This document shows, in pieces, positions 21,308-32,949 of a stretch of 64,000 nucleotides of DNA; the first letter of the stretch is position 1, and each line of letters begins with the position of its first letter. Under the pieces are notes generated by a model. That model worked only from the letters and a program-made list of their open reading frames with translations. It made no database searches and was not told the origin of the DNA. Made by a program: the position numbers and the translations under genes. The DNA comes from Bathynomus jamesi (Eukaryota > Arthropoda > Malacostraca > Isopoda > Cirolanidae). The DNA lies in the NCBI GenBank assembly GCA_023014485.1, contig JAJOZX010001073.1, forward strand, positions 191,001 through 255,000. Reading direction: 5' to 3'.

Positions 21308-24300
21308 TAGTCCAGGCAATTTGTAGTTAGACCTGGGCAAAATTGCTTCAGAAGCTTTCTAAACTGTTTCCAGCTCAGGAACCATTGCCGAATAACATAT
21401 CCAAAATCCGACAAAATTGGACCCCGGGAACACCCCCAAAAATGAAATTCAAAATGGCGGACTGGATGTTTCCTACGAAAAAAAAATATATATAATTTAC
21501 GCTTTTATTTATAGAGATACATTTGATGCTTTTTCTTTCAGTTGTAATGTTTTAAATAATTCAACAATATACAACACAACCAGTTATTACGCAAATATAA
21601 TGTTATATAGCTTTTTACAGATTTTTATAATCAATAATACAACAATTATTTTTTTCCCAGTTTCAAGTTATGTTCATTACAGAAGAAGTGATACCTGGTC
21701 ACAAACATACAGAAATTAATCCTCTTCATCACTATCATCGGATAGATTACCGGTACTTGGGTTGTTATCGCAACCACTGATTTGGCACTCGCCACAAGCG
21801 GCTGAACAGGGCATTCCATTACGCTTGCATCCACATCTTGAAGTAGCACATTTCGTCTTGCAGGAGCAGCGGATCATGTTGAGTAGATAATTTGGAGCTG
21901 GTGGCTTGTCGCAGGCTGTAGGGTAGTAGGAATTATTCTTTACATACCAACCCCACTGTTCTGCATCGATCTTCTCTTCTGTAGACTTCCAGATTAGTAT
22001 TTGAAAGTATGTGCGAAAGCTGTGGTACTTTGTGGACGCATCGGTAGGTGGCAAACGTTCGGGTGTAACAAAAGATTTAGCTGTAGCTACCTTTTCAACT
22101 AACATTCATGACGTAGTGCGTTAGTGGATTCAAGTGTTTTGCAGCCATACAACAGAAGCATTGCCTTTCTTCCAGCGGCTTTAATGTCAGAGTGTTGGCA
22201 ACAATCAGAACAGAATGTTTTGCAACTGAACGGAGTTCAGCCACCTTCATCAGTGTGTCGAATGCTTTGGCTTTACCGATCGAAAAAGATTCTGGATGTG
22301 CTATCACAGCCCGTGAAAGCATGCACAAACAGGAGATACTTGCATGTCATTGCCTAACAATGATTGAATGCTGAGAATATCATACACAGGATTAGGAGAT
22401 GGCCCCCGTCTTATATTGCTGCGATAGTACAACTTGAAACCACTGTCCTTGGCATGGTACAGAAGGAGAATCAGCAAGTCGGTGTCTTCCCCTATTACTG
22501 TTGTAGTTGCATTTTCTGATGAGGAAACTGCTGCACGAACGATGTCCACATCAGCATCCCCATCTGCCTTGTGAACAGTACACCCGTGCTTCTTCAACAT
22601 CTCACCTACGAGGGAAATAAATGCTTGCTTGTTGTTTTCATTAGCCAAGAAGTGTTCCTTCTGGCCAACAAACTTCATGCTTGGACTGAGATTCACATTT
22701 CTGCTTGTCTTGGTGCTGCGTCTTCTGTGGGTCATGTCCTTGATCGTAGGAGAGCTGCTGTAGCCATCAAAAACAATGATTGCTTTTCCATATGTTTTCA
22801 GAGTGAAATCGGCATATGAGTTGGCGATGCTGTCATATGTTTCATCTTGACGCCAGGAAACACGATGTAGTAGAGATCCACCTCCAATACGTACTGGTCT
22901 GTGCACTGAATTTCTTGAACTTCTTCCATGCGTAAAGTGTCAGTGTATTTGATTATTGCATGAGCTAGCTGAGACTTATCGGGTTTCCTCAAGATACTTC
23001 GTGATTCGAACAATGCAGGAGGATATGCACACAGTTCGTAACACATGACATCTTCAAGATTCATGTCTCCGCCAGTGGCAACAGTCATCATTCTCTGAAA
23101 CAGTAGTGCAGGATCTACTTCTATATCTGAAGCATCAGTGATCACAACGGCAGAAGCAGATCCTAGTGTTTTCACTTTGTCAGATCTTTTGGCAGAATAT
23201 GTAAAGGCTTGTTTCCCAATCATTTTTACGACAATGTTCGTACCGATTGAATGCAATTGATGAACGTTAACTCCAGGATCAGCAGTTAGCCCTGTTACAA
23301 TGTTGCAGAGACCCGAGGTAGAATGGAATGGGGATAAGGATTCCAGACGTTCAAGTACTTTCTTCATGTCATTACTGTCCCTGATTTGTCTACTTCCCCT
23401 CATTTCCTTGTACTGTTCACTACTTTCCAACAAAACTCTGGTGTATTCATGCATTGCTAAGTTATAAGTGGAACACAGAGGCATAGAAAAGAGCCACGTT
23501 GTCCTTTGGATGTCTGTAAATCCACTTCCGCGTGTCAGTCCGCCTCTGCTTTTCAGGGAACGCATTAGTACTTGTTCTATCACCAGGTCTGTGCCGAGTC
23601 CGGCCCATAATCTGTCGCTTCTTCTTACCACAAACTTACCTTCCTGGAACATTTTGTTAACGGCTGGATTTTCAGAAGGCAAACTTAACATTTTCTGCAG
23701 GTACAGGTATATCGATTTCAGGTAATTGTGATGTCCGGCTGCTGCAATTATGGGGATGGTCTCCAGCATAGCTTGCAAGTGCAAATCCCACGAGCCGGTT
23801 CTGTCTGCTGTTATCAAGGAACGTGCAATGTTGATCATTCGCTGATATTCCAACCAGAGTTGACTTGTTTGCGAAGTAGATTGTAGGTCAGTTTTCTTCG
23901 CATCCAAAGTGGTAGCAATCTGAGACAATGCATTCGAAGATTCCACATCCTCAACTGATTGTTTGGCGGTCATAACATCGTCGAGCAGGTCACAAGCTTC
24001 CTTATGGAGGTCATAGAGTTCCATCTTCATTACGAGGGAAAACGTCTGCGACTAGTAAGGTACTAAGAGCTGCATCTACTATCATATGACCACGTATCGC
24101 TCTTGAAACAGCTTTTCCAGACATCATGTGTTGCCCGGCATTTGGTCCGTATATTTCTTGAAGTACTTCAGACAATCCTGAACCATTCATAAGAGTACCG
24201 ACTGCTCCCAAAAGATTCATCAGAGTGTGAAATGATCCCAGCATTAAAACAATGTCCTGCAGGTCTCTCTGTTCATTGATGATTTGGGAAGCTTTCCAGA

Positions 24301-26672
24301 ACAAAGGCTGATCAAAGGTAATAATGCATGGGACTTTTTGATCGCGTGCTATCTTGCTCAAATATAGTAATGTCGAAAATATGCAGGTCATGTCAGTTGG
24401 CGACATATCTATGATGGGAAGGAACGTGATCGACGCCACACCTGGATGTGAGACACTTGATCCACCGTGAATTGCCTGCATTGTTCCGGACCAACTTGGA
24501 CCTGATCTTTCTGCTGAAGATATCTGCCAGAGAAGACTAAGTCGACTTATGGTGGCAGTGGGTACTGGAAGTTCGCGGAATGAGATGTCCCTCAACATGC
24601 TTCTCGCGTGTCTATATTGACTAATGTCAACGGTTGCAATCTTCTTAATGTCATTGTCACCAACATTACGCCTGTGAATAGAAGGGTGGATCTTGATCTT
24701 CGGAGTTATTGCGGCAATCATACCCATTCCATGAAAGGTATTCTTCCCATCCAAAGTGCAGACATCATGATCGACGTTATCTGCTGCTAGAAGGACTGCA
24801 GTGTTTTCATCAACAGTAAAAGAGCCAGACCCACTTGCCAGCGCCGCGTTTCTTTCGAATCTTGTTACTTCTGCATACGACGAACAGTAACCCAGCTGAT
24901 GGAGAACGTCAATAAGGTACCTTGACCTAAAGTTGTGGTGTAGCTGAACCGACAAACCGATCTGTAGTGGACATAGTAATCCTCTAGGACGGGTTGCTTG
25001 CATAATGCTCTGCCCAATTGCACCTATTTTTCTTGAAGCATCCTGTCCCGCAAATGCTTTTGATAATAGCAATTTCAGACTGTTGGGAATGTAATCAAGA
25101 GCACTTTCTGCAGTGATGTCATTTGGAGATGGATACACATCTTTTCTAGGCGAGTCGACAGACTTGATATCACTTCTGATTAGTTTTGCAGCAGCTTCTA
25201 CTGGGTAAATCTTCTGTAGCTCTATATCTATATCACATTCTTTCGACTTTTTGTGATAATCTATAAGAATTTCATTAGCTGTCTCTCGTAGTGTTACTAC
25301 ATCTGCCTTCCCACTTTCACCTGATATTATGATCTTGTCTCCGTAACGTTCTAAAAGCTTTCTCTTCATGTGCCTGCGTTCGTAGACAGAGCTCTGACTT
25401 CCTTGAAGATATTCCTCCATTTTGGAAATTAGGTCTCCAATCAACAGTTGTTCATCATCATTCTCTTCCAGGTAAGCACAGGTTTGAAGGAATGCTTGGT
25501 GTTGCTCTTCATTAGTTGGTCTCCCTTTTTTCGAATCATGATCGTCGGAGGAGTATGCGCGAGGAATGTTTTTTCCACTTCGAAAATTTACGCTGCAGGT
25601 GTGATGGTAGACACAATCTGCAGCAGGAAGATCACGAAGATAATACTCCAGACGGCCTTTTACATTAAACGACCATTCATCATTCATCGCAGCGGCTTTC
25701 ACAGCACCTTTTTATGGTTTCGGAGAACTCTGTAGTTCTTATTTTGACATGCTCTGATTTTGGTTTGTGTTTGGAAAAAAAGTCCACAAAGGTATCACAA
25801 AACAAACAGTGAGTAGCACTGGAAAATGCGTATTCATGAAAACGAGCACTTTTCCTTGGTATTGCCTCGGCTGCGGTCTGTCGCTTCTTTATTTCAATGG
25901 TCTTTTTATCCGTAAACCTTTTCCTACATACAAAGTGAACACTTATTCCAGCTGTTGCAACAACATCGCTTCCACGGCTGCGGCTGGATGCATTTATACC
26001 ATCTGCTCCTTTTTGCGAGATGTGAACCACTTCCTGACCGCTGTCCAATTTCTCCTTACAAATCACGCACAATTCTTCAGGGGTCTGCATTCTTGAAGGC
26101 GGACGCACACCGAGTCAGCCGTACACCGAGTCAGTCTGAAACAGAAAACACAAATTAATAAACTGTGTTGCAGTATTTAAAAGGAGTACATAATAACAGT
26201 TTTAAAGAAAATGACAAGCACAAATACGCAGATTTGATAGTGGGTAGTAGGAATTAAAGAGTTGTATATAATATAAGTTTATAAAGATGTAGCAATGTCC
26301 ATTCTCACATACACTCCATACAATATATTTTATTTACATTACGTGACGTCATAGTTTAATACTAGCCGCCTAATACAATTTTTAGTGTCATATAGGTTAA
26401 TTTAGAAACGAAAATGTGTTTTAAAACATTTTACTGATCAAGAAAAACGTCATAACTCTCTCTACAAAGCGAAATTAAAATTTATTGTATTTCGTAGGAA
26501 ACTGCCAGTCCGCCATTTTGAATTTCATTTTTGGGGGTGTTCCCTGGGTCCAATTTTGTCGGATTTTGGATATGTTATTCTGCAATGGTTCCTGAGCTGG
26601 AAACAGTTTAGAAAGCTTCTGAAGCAATTTTGCCCAGGTTGAAGCTATTTTTGCTCTAGATTCCCTGGACTA
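21308..26672 (-). mobile_element. Academ-like DNA transposon, inserted in the hAT element
   Basis: Inverted repeats of about 170-180 bp (21308-21480 and 26488-26672, starting TAGTCCAGG) enclose one long decayed coding region. Removing the element plus one ATA restores the hAT subterminal motif agcgataccgata, which supports a 3-bp TSD. Academ elements are reported to make 3-4 bp duplications and to encode a cysteine zinc finger with an XPG/PIN-type nuclease, matching the content here. The superfamily name is inference. Confidence 0.62.
21716..26108 (-). pseudogene. Academ-like large protein (zinc finger, PIN/XPG-like nuclease, CXC), several frameshifts
   Basis: Consecutive leftward frames overlap end to end: 26108-25680, 25702-24011, 24030-22798, 22906-22304 and a broken stretch to 22105-21716. 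Each overlap is under 110 bp and passes from one alignment to the next, so this is one long protein with about five or six frameshifts rather than five genes. The N-terminus has a Cys/His set (CVIC, HFVC, CLFC, CVYHHTC). Near 22480 lies VIGEDTDLLILLL, an acidic PIN/XPG-like motif, followed by GCDSTSRIF in a shifted frame. The C-terminus has a CXC-rich block (CSCKTKCATSRCGCKRNGMPC) and an acidic tail ending at 21716. Confidence 0.68.
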
Positions 26673-26778
26673 ATACCGATAAATCGATACTTTTGTCAAG
26701 TAGCTAAAGCGATACCGATACAAAAGTATCGATCGATACGTATCGGCGATACATGTATCTAGATACTGCCCATCACTG

Positions 26779-27970
26779 GTGGTAGGGCAATTAATGATGA
26801 TGATGAGGTAAAATTCAGGAAGATCTGAACAAAATCGTTGGTTGGTTAGTCACATGGCAAATGAGATTTAACATCGATAAGTGCAAAATTTTACATATAG
26901 GTTCGCGTAACGGTAATTTTGCGTATAGTATGTCAGGGAAGGAGTTGGCATGCGTAGAACAGGAAAAAGATTTAGGAGTTATCGTCACTGGTGATTTAAA
27001 AGTGGCGAAACAAAGTACAGCAGCAGTCAATAAAGCGAACAAGGTGCTAGGTTTTATAGCTAGGAATTTTGAGTACAAATCGTGCGATATTATTGTTCCA
27101 CTTTATAAATCATTAGTTAGACCCCATTTTGGAGTACGCGATCCAATTTTGTAATCCACATATGCGCAAAGATATAGATAAAATCGAAAGAGTTCAAAGA
27201 CGAGCAACCAAGATGATTCCGTCGCTTAGGTCGAAGTCGTACGAGGATAGGGTTAAGGAGTTAGGAGTTAAAATTGACTACACTCGAGACTAGGAGGCTA
27301 AGGGGTGATCTAATCTAGGTTTTTAAAATTATGAATGGGTTCGATAACGTAAATAGAGAGAGCTTTTTCGAAATATCACAATATAATATAACTAGAAATA
27401 ACGGGTGTAAGTTGAAAAATAGAAGGTTCGAGACAGCAGTTGCCAAAAATTGTTTTACGCATAGAATAGTAAATAGCTGGAATAGTTTGCCGGTAGAAGT
27501 AATTAGTAGCATGTCTATAAACATGTTTAAAAATTGATTGGACGCAGATGTTGATAGATTGGGTATAGTTTAACCCTTTCACCACGGGCATAGCTTTGAA
27601 GTGAGTTATTAAATTCGAATTATAATACATATATCCCCCCATTTTTAGCCCCAGAGGGTGGAAAGAGAGGGATATATCCTTGGTCTATAAACTATACCCG
27701 GAGTTTAGAAAAGATTAAGAGTTTGGTTTATTTACCATACCCAGGTTTGAGCGCAAATTAGACGTGTGGTTTATATGCCACACCCGGAGCGAAAGGATTA
27801 AGGTAGTAAAATTAGGGTTTTTGTGGTTCGGAACCCACGTAAAATTGTAGGTCCCCTCCGCCACCACGGAGGACATGCGCAATACACAACTACAACGACA
27901 GTTAGGTAGACCAGCCATGAGTGGATCCTAAGGTCTTTGTTGGTCTGAAACATTATAACATTAAAATGTA
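26779..27970 (+). pseudogene. L1 segment 3: RT C-terminus and 3' UTR
   Basis: From the second GTGGTAGG copy the LINE continues with MRFNIDKCKILHIGSRNG, the KVLGFIARNFEY region, the PHMRKDIDKIERVQRRATK tail and MNGFDNVNRESFFEISQYN. Frameshifts occur near 27130 and 27270. The 3' UTR follows (27570-27970). It holds a segment (27823-27860) almost identical to one inside the 5S-SINE, and ends in AACATTAT-type octamers near 27945-27967. Confidence 0.83.
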
Positions 27971-28000
27971 CATATTGTAATACCAATTTTATTTTTGGTA

Positions 28001-28502
28001 AATCTCTAGGAGCGCTCCATTTTTCAATATTAAACATACACTCATAAAACACATCCCATTTGAAAGCTCACATTTTTCTGAGTCTAAAAATGTAGTAATC
28101 CAAAAGTATCAATAGCAAATAAAAAGTAACTAGATTTAAATATAAAACTCTATACCGATCAATTTGTGATGCGTGATCTTTATGTGGGCTCCGCCCCCGT
28201 ACCCCCGAGACCTAAATTATACAAATGATAATGTAATAACATATTCATGTTAGGTTAGGTTAGCGTAACAATTACCAAAAATACCATCTTACAACACAAA
28301 CTGAAGATTTATAACTTAGCCAACCTTTATAATGTAGTTAATGACGTCACGCGTCAAACAATTAATTAAATCGTTACTTTTTATTTGCTATTGATACTTT
28401 TGGACTACTACATTTTTAGACTCAGAAAAATGTGAGCTTTCAAATGGTATATGTTTTATGAGTGTATGTTTAATATTGAAAAATGGAGCGCTCCTAGAGA
28501 TT
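28001..28502. mobile_element. MITE with about 135-bp inverted repeats
   Basis: AATCTCTAGGAGCGCTCC at 28001 pairs with its complement ending at 28502, and the arms continue inward with few mismatches to about 28130 and 28370. The unpaired centre contains a ttaggttaggtt run. No clear TSD was found. Confidence 0.78.
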
Positions 28503-28571
28503 ATCCTTATTTTTGTGTGATTAATTGAATTTATATGTGATCATTGACACTTTTTTTCTTTTCCAAGTATT

Positions 28572-28991
28572 AGAGTTGTGTGAACAATAGCAGACCAGTT
28601 CGCTTACACTCTGGACGAAAGGATAGTGATGAGCACATGGGCTCATGAAAGGTCACATACTGGCAAAACGATGCATGATATCCAGAATGATTTCAACACA
28701 AGATTCAATAAGGCTCCACCAACAAACAAGACGGTATTACGCTGGAAGAAAAAGCTGTTTGAAACTGGCTCCATCAAGGACAGACCACGGTCGGGAAGAC
28801 CAACAACGCGAGCAGAACAATGTGAAGGTGTGATTGCATCAGTGGCTGTTTCATCGAAAAAATCACTTCGGAAGCGATCACAAGAACTTGCAGTCCCCAT
28901 GTCCATAATGAGAGATTACATGACAAAAGATTTCGGCATGAAACCATACCGCCCGTCATTTGTTAATGAATTAAGCGGTATTCTTGATTAG
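28572..28991 (+). pseudogene. Mariner-like transposase, N-terminal helix-turn-helix (DUF4817-like) only
   Basis: From QFAYTLDERIVMSTWAHE the frame runs through NDFNTRFNKAPPTNKTVLRW and KKLFETGSIKDRPRSGRPTT to FGMKPYRPS, ending at a stop at 28991. The conserved F-x-x-T/A-x-P-x-x-x-T-x-x-R-W and G-S-x-x-x-x-x-R-S-G-R-P motifs belong to the N-terminal HTH of the mariner-type family also seen at 45917 and 52550. The catalytic domain is missing. Confidence 0.75.
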
Positions 28992-29443
28992 TCAAGGGCG
29001 TAATGGTTTAAAACAGGATACTTAACCTAACCATTTGTCAGGGGTGTACAGTTGACCTAACCGGCCATTCAATTAACCTAAACAAAAAGTAATGGTTTAA
29101 AACAATTAAACAACAATAACTTACGCCTCTAAACTTAACGTTTACCAATATGTCATAATGGAGGCAAAATGTTCGTTTGCGACAAAAATGAACTTTATAT
29201 TTGGATTTATCGCATCTTAATTAGCAAGAAACGGATGTTGTTTTCGTTATGTGCTATGGTGTTGAAATAAAGAATTACCAATTTTATTTGTCTTTGATAA
29301 GGCTTAGTCTTGGATCATACCGTCCTTGGGTGAATATTCTGGTTGGGTAATTGGGTTACTGACATGGATAGCCTTGATAGGCCCCAGTGGCTTTCTGTTA
29401 TCCATTGAATCTTTGTATAAATAGCCTAGATGTATAATAATAA
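28992..29443. other. Intergenic, with motifs shared with foldback MITEs
   Basis: 28985-29080 contains caagggcgta, cttaacctaacc and gtgtacagttgacctaacc blocks that recur in the foldback elements at 29444 and 39951. 29155-29220 is an inverted counterpart of 7610-7675. No coding sequence was seen. Confidence 0.5.
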
Positions 29444-29739
29444 TGGATTTTGTGGGTTATAACCCATCATTTACTTAATTTGTTCATATAATACAACAAC
29501 CCACAAGATCCGGGTTTTTTTGTGTAGAATTTAAATCTGAATCTCTTTTCGGAGCAAGTGTAGTTTACGTCCCCCTGTGGTGCTTAGTGTAGTTTACGTC
29601 CCCCTGTGGTGCTTAGTGTAGTTTGCGTTCCTCTACATTATCCTAGTGTAGTTTGCGTTCCCCAACTTTGTCCGCGTATACCTATCAAATAAAACGTTAA
29701 AACTAACGAAAATATTACGACTTAACCTAACCAATCGTC

Positions 29740-29806
<67 letters not shown>

Positions 29807-30650
29807 TGACGATTGGTTAAGTTAAGTCGTAATATTTTCTTTGGTTTCAACGTTTTATTTGATGGATTCATTTAAAAAATGTCTCCTAAAGATCCTAGTG
29901 TAGTTTGTGTCCCTTTTTGCGTCAGGTGGACGTAAACTACACTTGCTCCCTATTTTCTTCTATGGTATTTCTTGTGCAAATTGATATTAAAGGAGATATA
30001 AGCAATTTTTGGATCGATTAAAATCGATTGAAATAGTATGATGGTAATTATTCGTTTTACCCCTGCGGGTCGATTTTGATATGAGAATAGGTTTTTCTTG
30101 GATATTTTGGTGTGTTTTATTCAAATCTGACCTTCATTTCTTGTGCAAATGAATTATTGAATGCCCGGTTAAGTCAACTGTACGCCCTTGATGATTAGTT
30201 AGGTTGTCTTGATATTTTCGTTAGTTTTAATGAAAATATCACTACTTAACCCAACTAACGAAAATATCAAGACAACCTAACCGATCATCAAGGGCGTACA
30301 GTTGACCTAATCGGACATTCAATTAACCTAACCGGGCATTCAATAATTCATTTGCACAAGAAATGAAGATCAGATTTGAATGAAACACACCAAAATACAC
30401 CAGAAAAACCTATTCTCATATCAAAATCGACCCGCAGTGGTAAAACGAATAATTACCACCATACCATTTCAATCGATTTTAATCGATCCAAAACTTGCTT
30501 ATATCTCCGTTAATATCAATTTGTACAAGAAATACCATAGAAGAAAATAGTCAGATTTAAATTCTACATAAGAAGAACTGGGTCTTGTGGGTTGTTGTAT
30601 TATATGAAAAAAATGAAGTAAATGATGGATTATATAACCCACAAGATCCA
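29444..30650. mobile_element. Large foldback MITE (about 400-bp arms), interrupted by a second MITE
   Basis: Apart from the insertion at 29551-29949, the left half to about 30235 is the reverse complement of the right half almost base for base, so the element is nearly a perfect 800-bp palindrome. The ends TGGATTTTGTGGGTTAT and its complement are flanked by TAA on both sides (29441-29443, 30651-30653). That would suit a Harbinger-type 3-bp TSD. No protein is encoded. Confidence 0.8.
29551..29949. mobile_element. GGAGCAAG MITE, copy 1
   Basis: The ends GGAGCAAGTGTAGTTTACGT and complement are flanked by CTCTTTTC and CTATTTTC (29543-29550, 29950-29957), an 8-bp duplication with one change. The arms carry repeats of a gtgtagtttacgtcccc unit and end in a (TA)n core at 29743-29805 flanked by cgacttaacctaaccaatcg. 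Confidence 0.88.
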
Positions 30651-31400
30651 TAATATTTTGATGAATTCCTATACGCATTATGCATATAGATAAAAAACGA
30701 TAACATACTACATATTACTACTATCAGTAACAATTATGCTAATAACAACATGATAGAAATAAAACATTAACTGTGGACCATGATTCTGTGAAATAATTTC
30801 ATTGTTTTATTATAAAGTCTGTGAGTGTAAACCATTTCGAAATGTATTAATAAAACAGCTTTTTCAAACTCCACTAGTAAAGCTCTCCGCCTGGGTGCTC
30901 TCTCAGTCACCATTTTACTTTGCAGGGGGGGAAATTTTTTAAGGCTTTGCTCACCCTGAAATAATTCTTAGAATCGCCACTGAGTACGGACCTATTACAT
31001 CATACTATCCAAGTTCAACAGCGACCCAAATGTTGAATTCAGCGACAATACGTGGAAACTCTATTGGAGTGCCAGCGGGACTGCCCTAGTAACGAAAGTT
31101 TTGCTTATTAATCTCCGTAGATATCTATATAAATAACACTCGCCACTGAAGTGTGTGTGTGTCAAAAATTTCAATACAATGAAACTTTTCTGCAAATAAA
31201 AGAAAGTCTAAACGAGAATTATACAAATCTAATTAATGGGATTTCTGCTGCTGCATTTTCTTTTCAAGTACATTAAATCGGGGTTCAACAGTTTTCGTCA
31301 CAGCCAACCTTACACACGCCTTAACACTGCTTTATGTTAGTTTTGAGCGCTTTTTATTTTATGTTCAGAAGGTCGGAGAAGGCTCGCTCTGAAAGATAAG
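30651..31400. other. No gene seen
   Basis: Around 30960-30977 the sequence ttagaatcgccactg resembles a hAT terminal repeat, but no partner was found. Otherwise nothing is recognisable. Confidence 0.4.
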
Positions 31401-32012
31401 TGGTGTGAAGACCCACGAGAACTTTGATGGCGAAAGAAGCCAACTTTGGTTGGTAGTACTCATCTTTATACCCAATGGCTCAAAAGTCTGAACGTGCGCT
31501 CATTAAGATCAATGATTTCATTTGTGAATCCCAATGAAGTTTGAGAAGCTTCTCTTCCTCCAAATTTGACAGACCGCATCCTACCAGATTCGCTGAAACG
31601 AAACGATTTGTGATCCATTTCTGTTTCTTTGTTGTCCTCAGACCGGTGAGAAAAATACCGCTCGAAGTTCTCACTTAAGACTTCCGAGTGTTCAAGGATC
31701 AGTGGCATTATTTGACTGTCAACATTCTCATCCACAGCCTCTCCGCTAGGGCAGTTGACAGTTGGTCAAAGTCTGAGAGACATTCCATTCGACTCGTCGC
31801 TTCCACAATGATATTTTTAGCTTGAATGCATCAATTTTATCTGAAGCTGAAAATATGTCAAGACCCTTTCCTTGAAGACTCGGTGACATTATTTGTCAAT
31901 GTGACACGACATTATTTGGGTTGACCATTTGATATTGGTCACACCATCTGATCACGCTTAAAAGTGACTTTTGTCAGACTGTTGTGCTCAGGCACCCGGT
32001 TGGGAACCACTG
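31401..32012 (-). pseudogene. hAT transposase remnant (ZBED/SCAN-type C-terminal region)
   Basis: 31735-31466 reads HSEVLSENFERYFSHRSEDN and FRFSESGRMRSVKFGGREAS, with degraded continuation to 31330. It resembles the region between the catalytic part and the dimerisation motif in ZBED5-like hAT proteins (L-x-x-x-F-x-x-Y-F pattern). A hAT-type terminus GTTGGGAACCACTG ends at 32012. No left partner could be paired, so the boundaries are approximate. Confidence 0.4.
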
Positions 32013-32477
32013 GTCTATAACATTAAGAAAATAGATCTAATTGGTCTCTGATTTACTGAGTTATCAATAGGTGTACATAAGCCTTAAAGTAGTCTTTCAG
32101 TGTACTGTCTGAGATTTTTGGGTGTAACTTTCTCATATGGTTTTCAAACTATGTGCAGAGGACAGAAATTACAATTACAATTGCAATTGAAGCCGAGTGT
32201 AATTAATTATAGTAATAGGATTATAGGTACAATTGTAATTTAGCATTTCTACTTCAAATTAAGTTTAATTAAGTTTAATAGTAATGAACTTCCATCGTCT
32301 TCAGAGTAATGATTCATCACCGCAGCGTAGATGTACGAGTATAACTGAAAATTTGTTGAATATTATTTCATGTGTAACCCTCACATTAGAAATTTCTGGC
32401 TACGCCGTTCGTTCAGCCATATTGTTCCGCGTAGACTATAAAGGAGGCTTTATTAAGACAGCTTTCCTTAAAGACTA
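32013..32477. other. No gene seen
   Basis: This is AT-rich sequence with an attaca/aattgc-rich patch at 32168-32250. No recognisable coding sequence. Confidence 0.4.
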
Positions 32478-32739
32478 TATGAGGCACTTCGGACCACAAA
32501 ATGCCAAGCGCCAAAATTAAAAAAGGAGAAAAATATACAGTTAAAGTTTGTCAACTTGCAAAATGGCGTACCTTTTGAACCAATAACGATATTAAATTGA
32601 TTTCGACCATGCGTACAGGTCCACAATTTGATCCCTAACTCACTCATGAGATAGAGGAAGGGTGGGGAAATATAGTGGTATAAATAACTCAATTCTGGCC
32701 CATTAGCGCTTGGCAGGTTGTGGTCCGGAGCACCTCATA
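32478..32739. mobile_element. Small MITE with about 45-bp inverted repeats
   Basis: TATGAGGCACTTCGGACCAC at 32478 pairs with the complement ending at 32739, both followed inward by tgccaagcgc. TA flanks both ends. Non-coding. Confidence 0.7.
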
Positions 32740-32949
32740 TAGCCTAGTAAGGTCTTCTATGACCTTTCTAAACTTAATAGACTTTAATAGACTTACTATA
32801 GTGTATTGGTAGTGGTATCGTCTTTTCCTTTCGTAGAAATTAGGAAAATTATTGCTAACGTATGAAATGGTGAAAGAATGATTTTAATGTACAATATTTA
32901 TTAATTTTTAGTAATGAAAGAGTAGAAATTGATAGGTGTATGCATTATG

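Larger units (their letters stand above)
20571..26778 (-). mobile_element. hAT element inserted in L1, split by an Academ-like transposon
   Basis: The ends CAGTGATGGGCA and TGCCCATCACTG are perfect inverted repeats flanked by the 8-bp duplication GTGGTAGG (20563-20570, 26779-26786). Near both ends are many copies of a subterminal motif of type agcgataccgatac, likely transposase-binding sites. Without the nested element it is about 840 bp. Confidence 0.93.
7780..27970 (+). mobile_element. CR1-like LINE copy L1, 5'-truncated, split by two nested insertions
   Basis: The coding segments 7780-8360, 20438-20570 and 26779-27970 join in LINE order. The gap 8361-20437 is bounded by a duplicated TAATGT (8355-8360, 20438-20443) and the gap 20571-26778 by GTGGTAGG. 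The 3' end has no poly(A) but repeats an 8-mer of type AACATTAT, as in CR1-group LINEs. Confidence 0.82.

Noticed and set aside
22095..22374. Several small plus-strand proteins between 21400 and 26160
   Set aside because: They are antisense or off-frame shadows of the Academ-like pseudogene.
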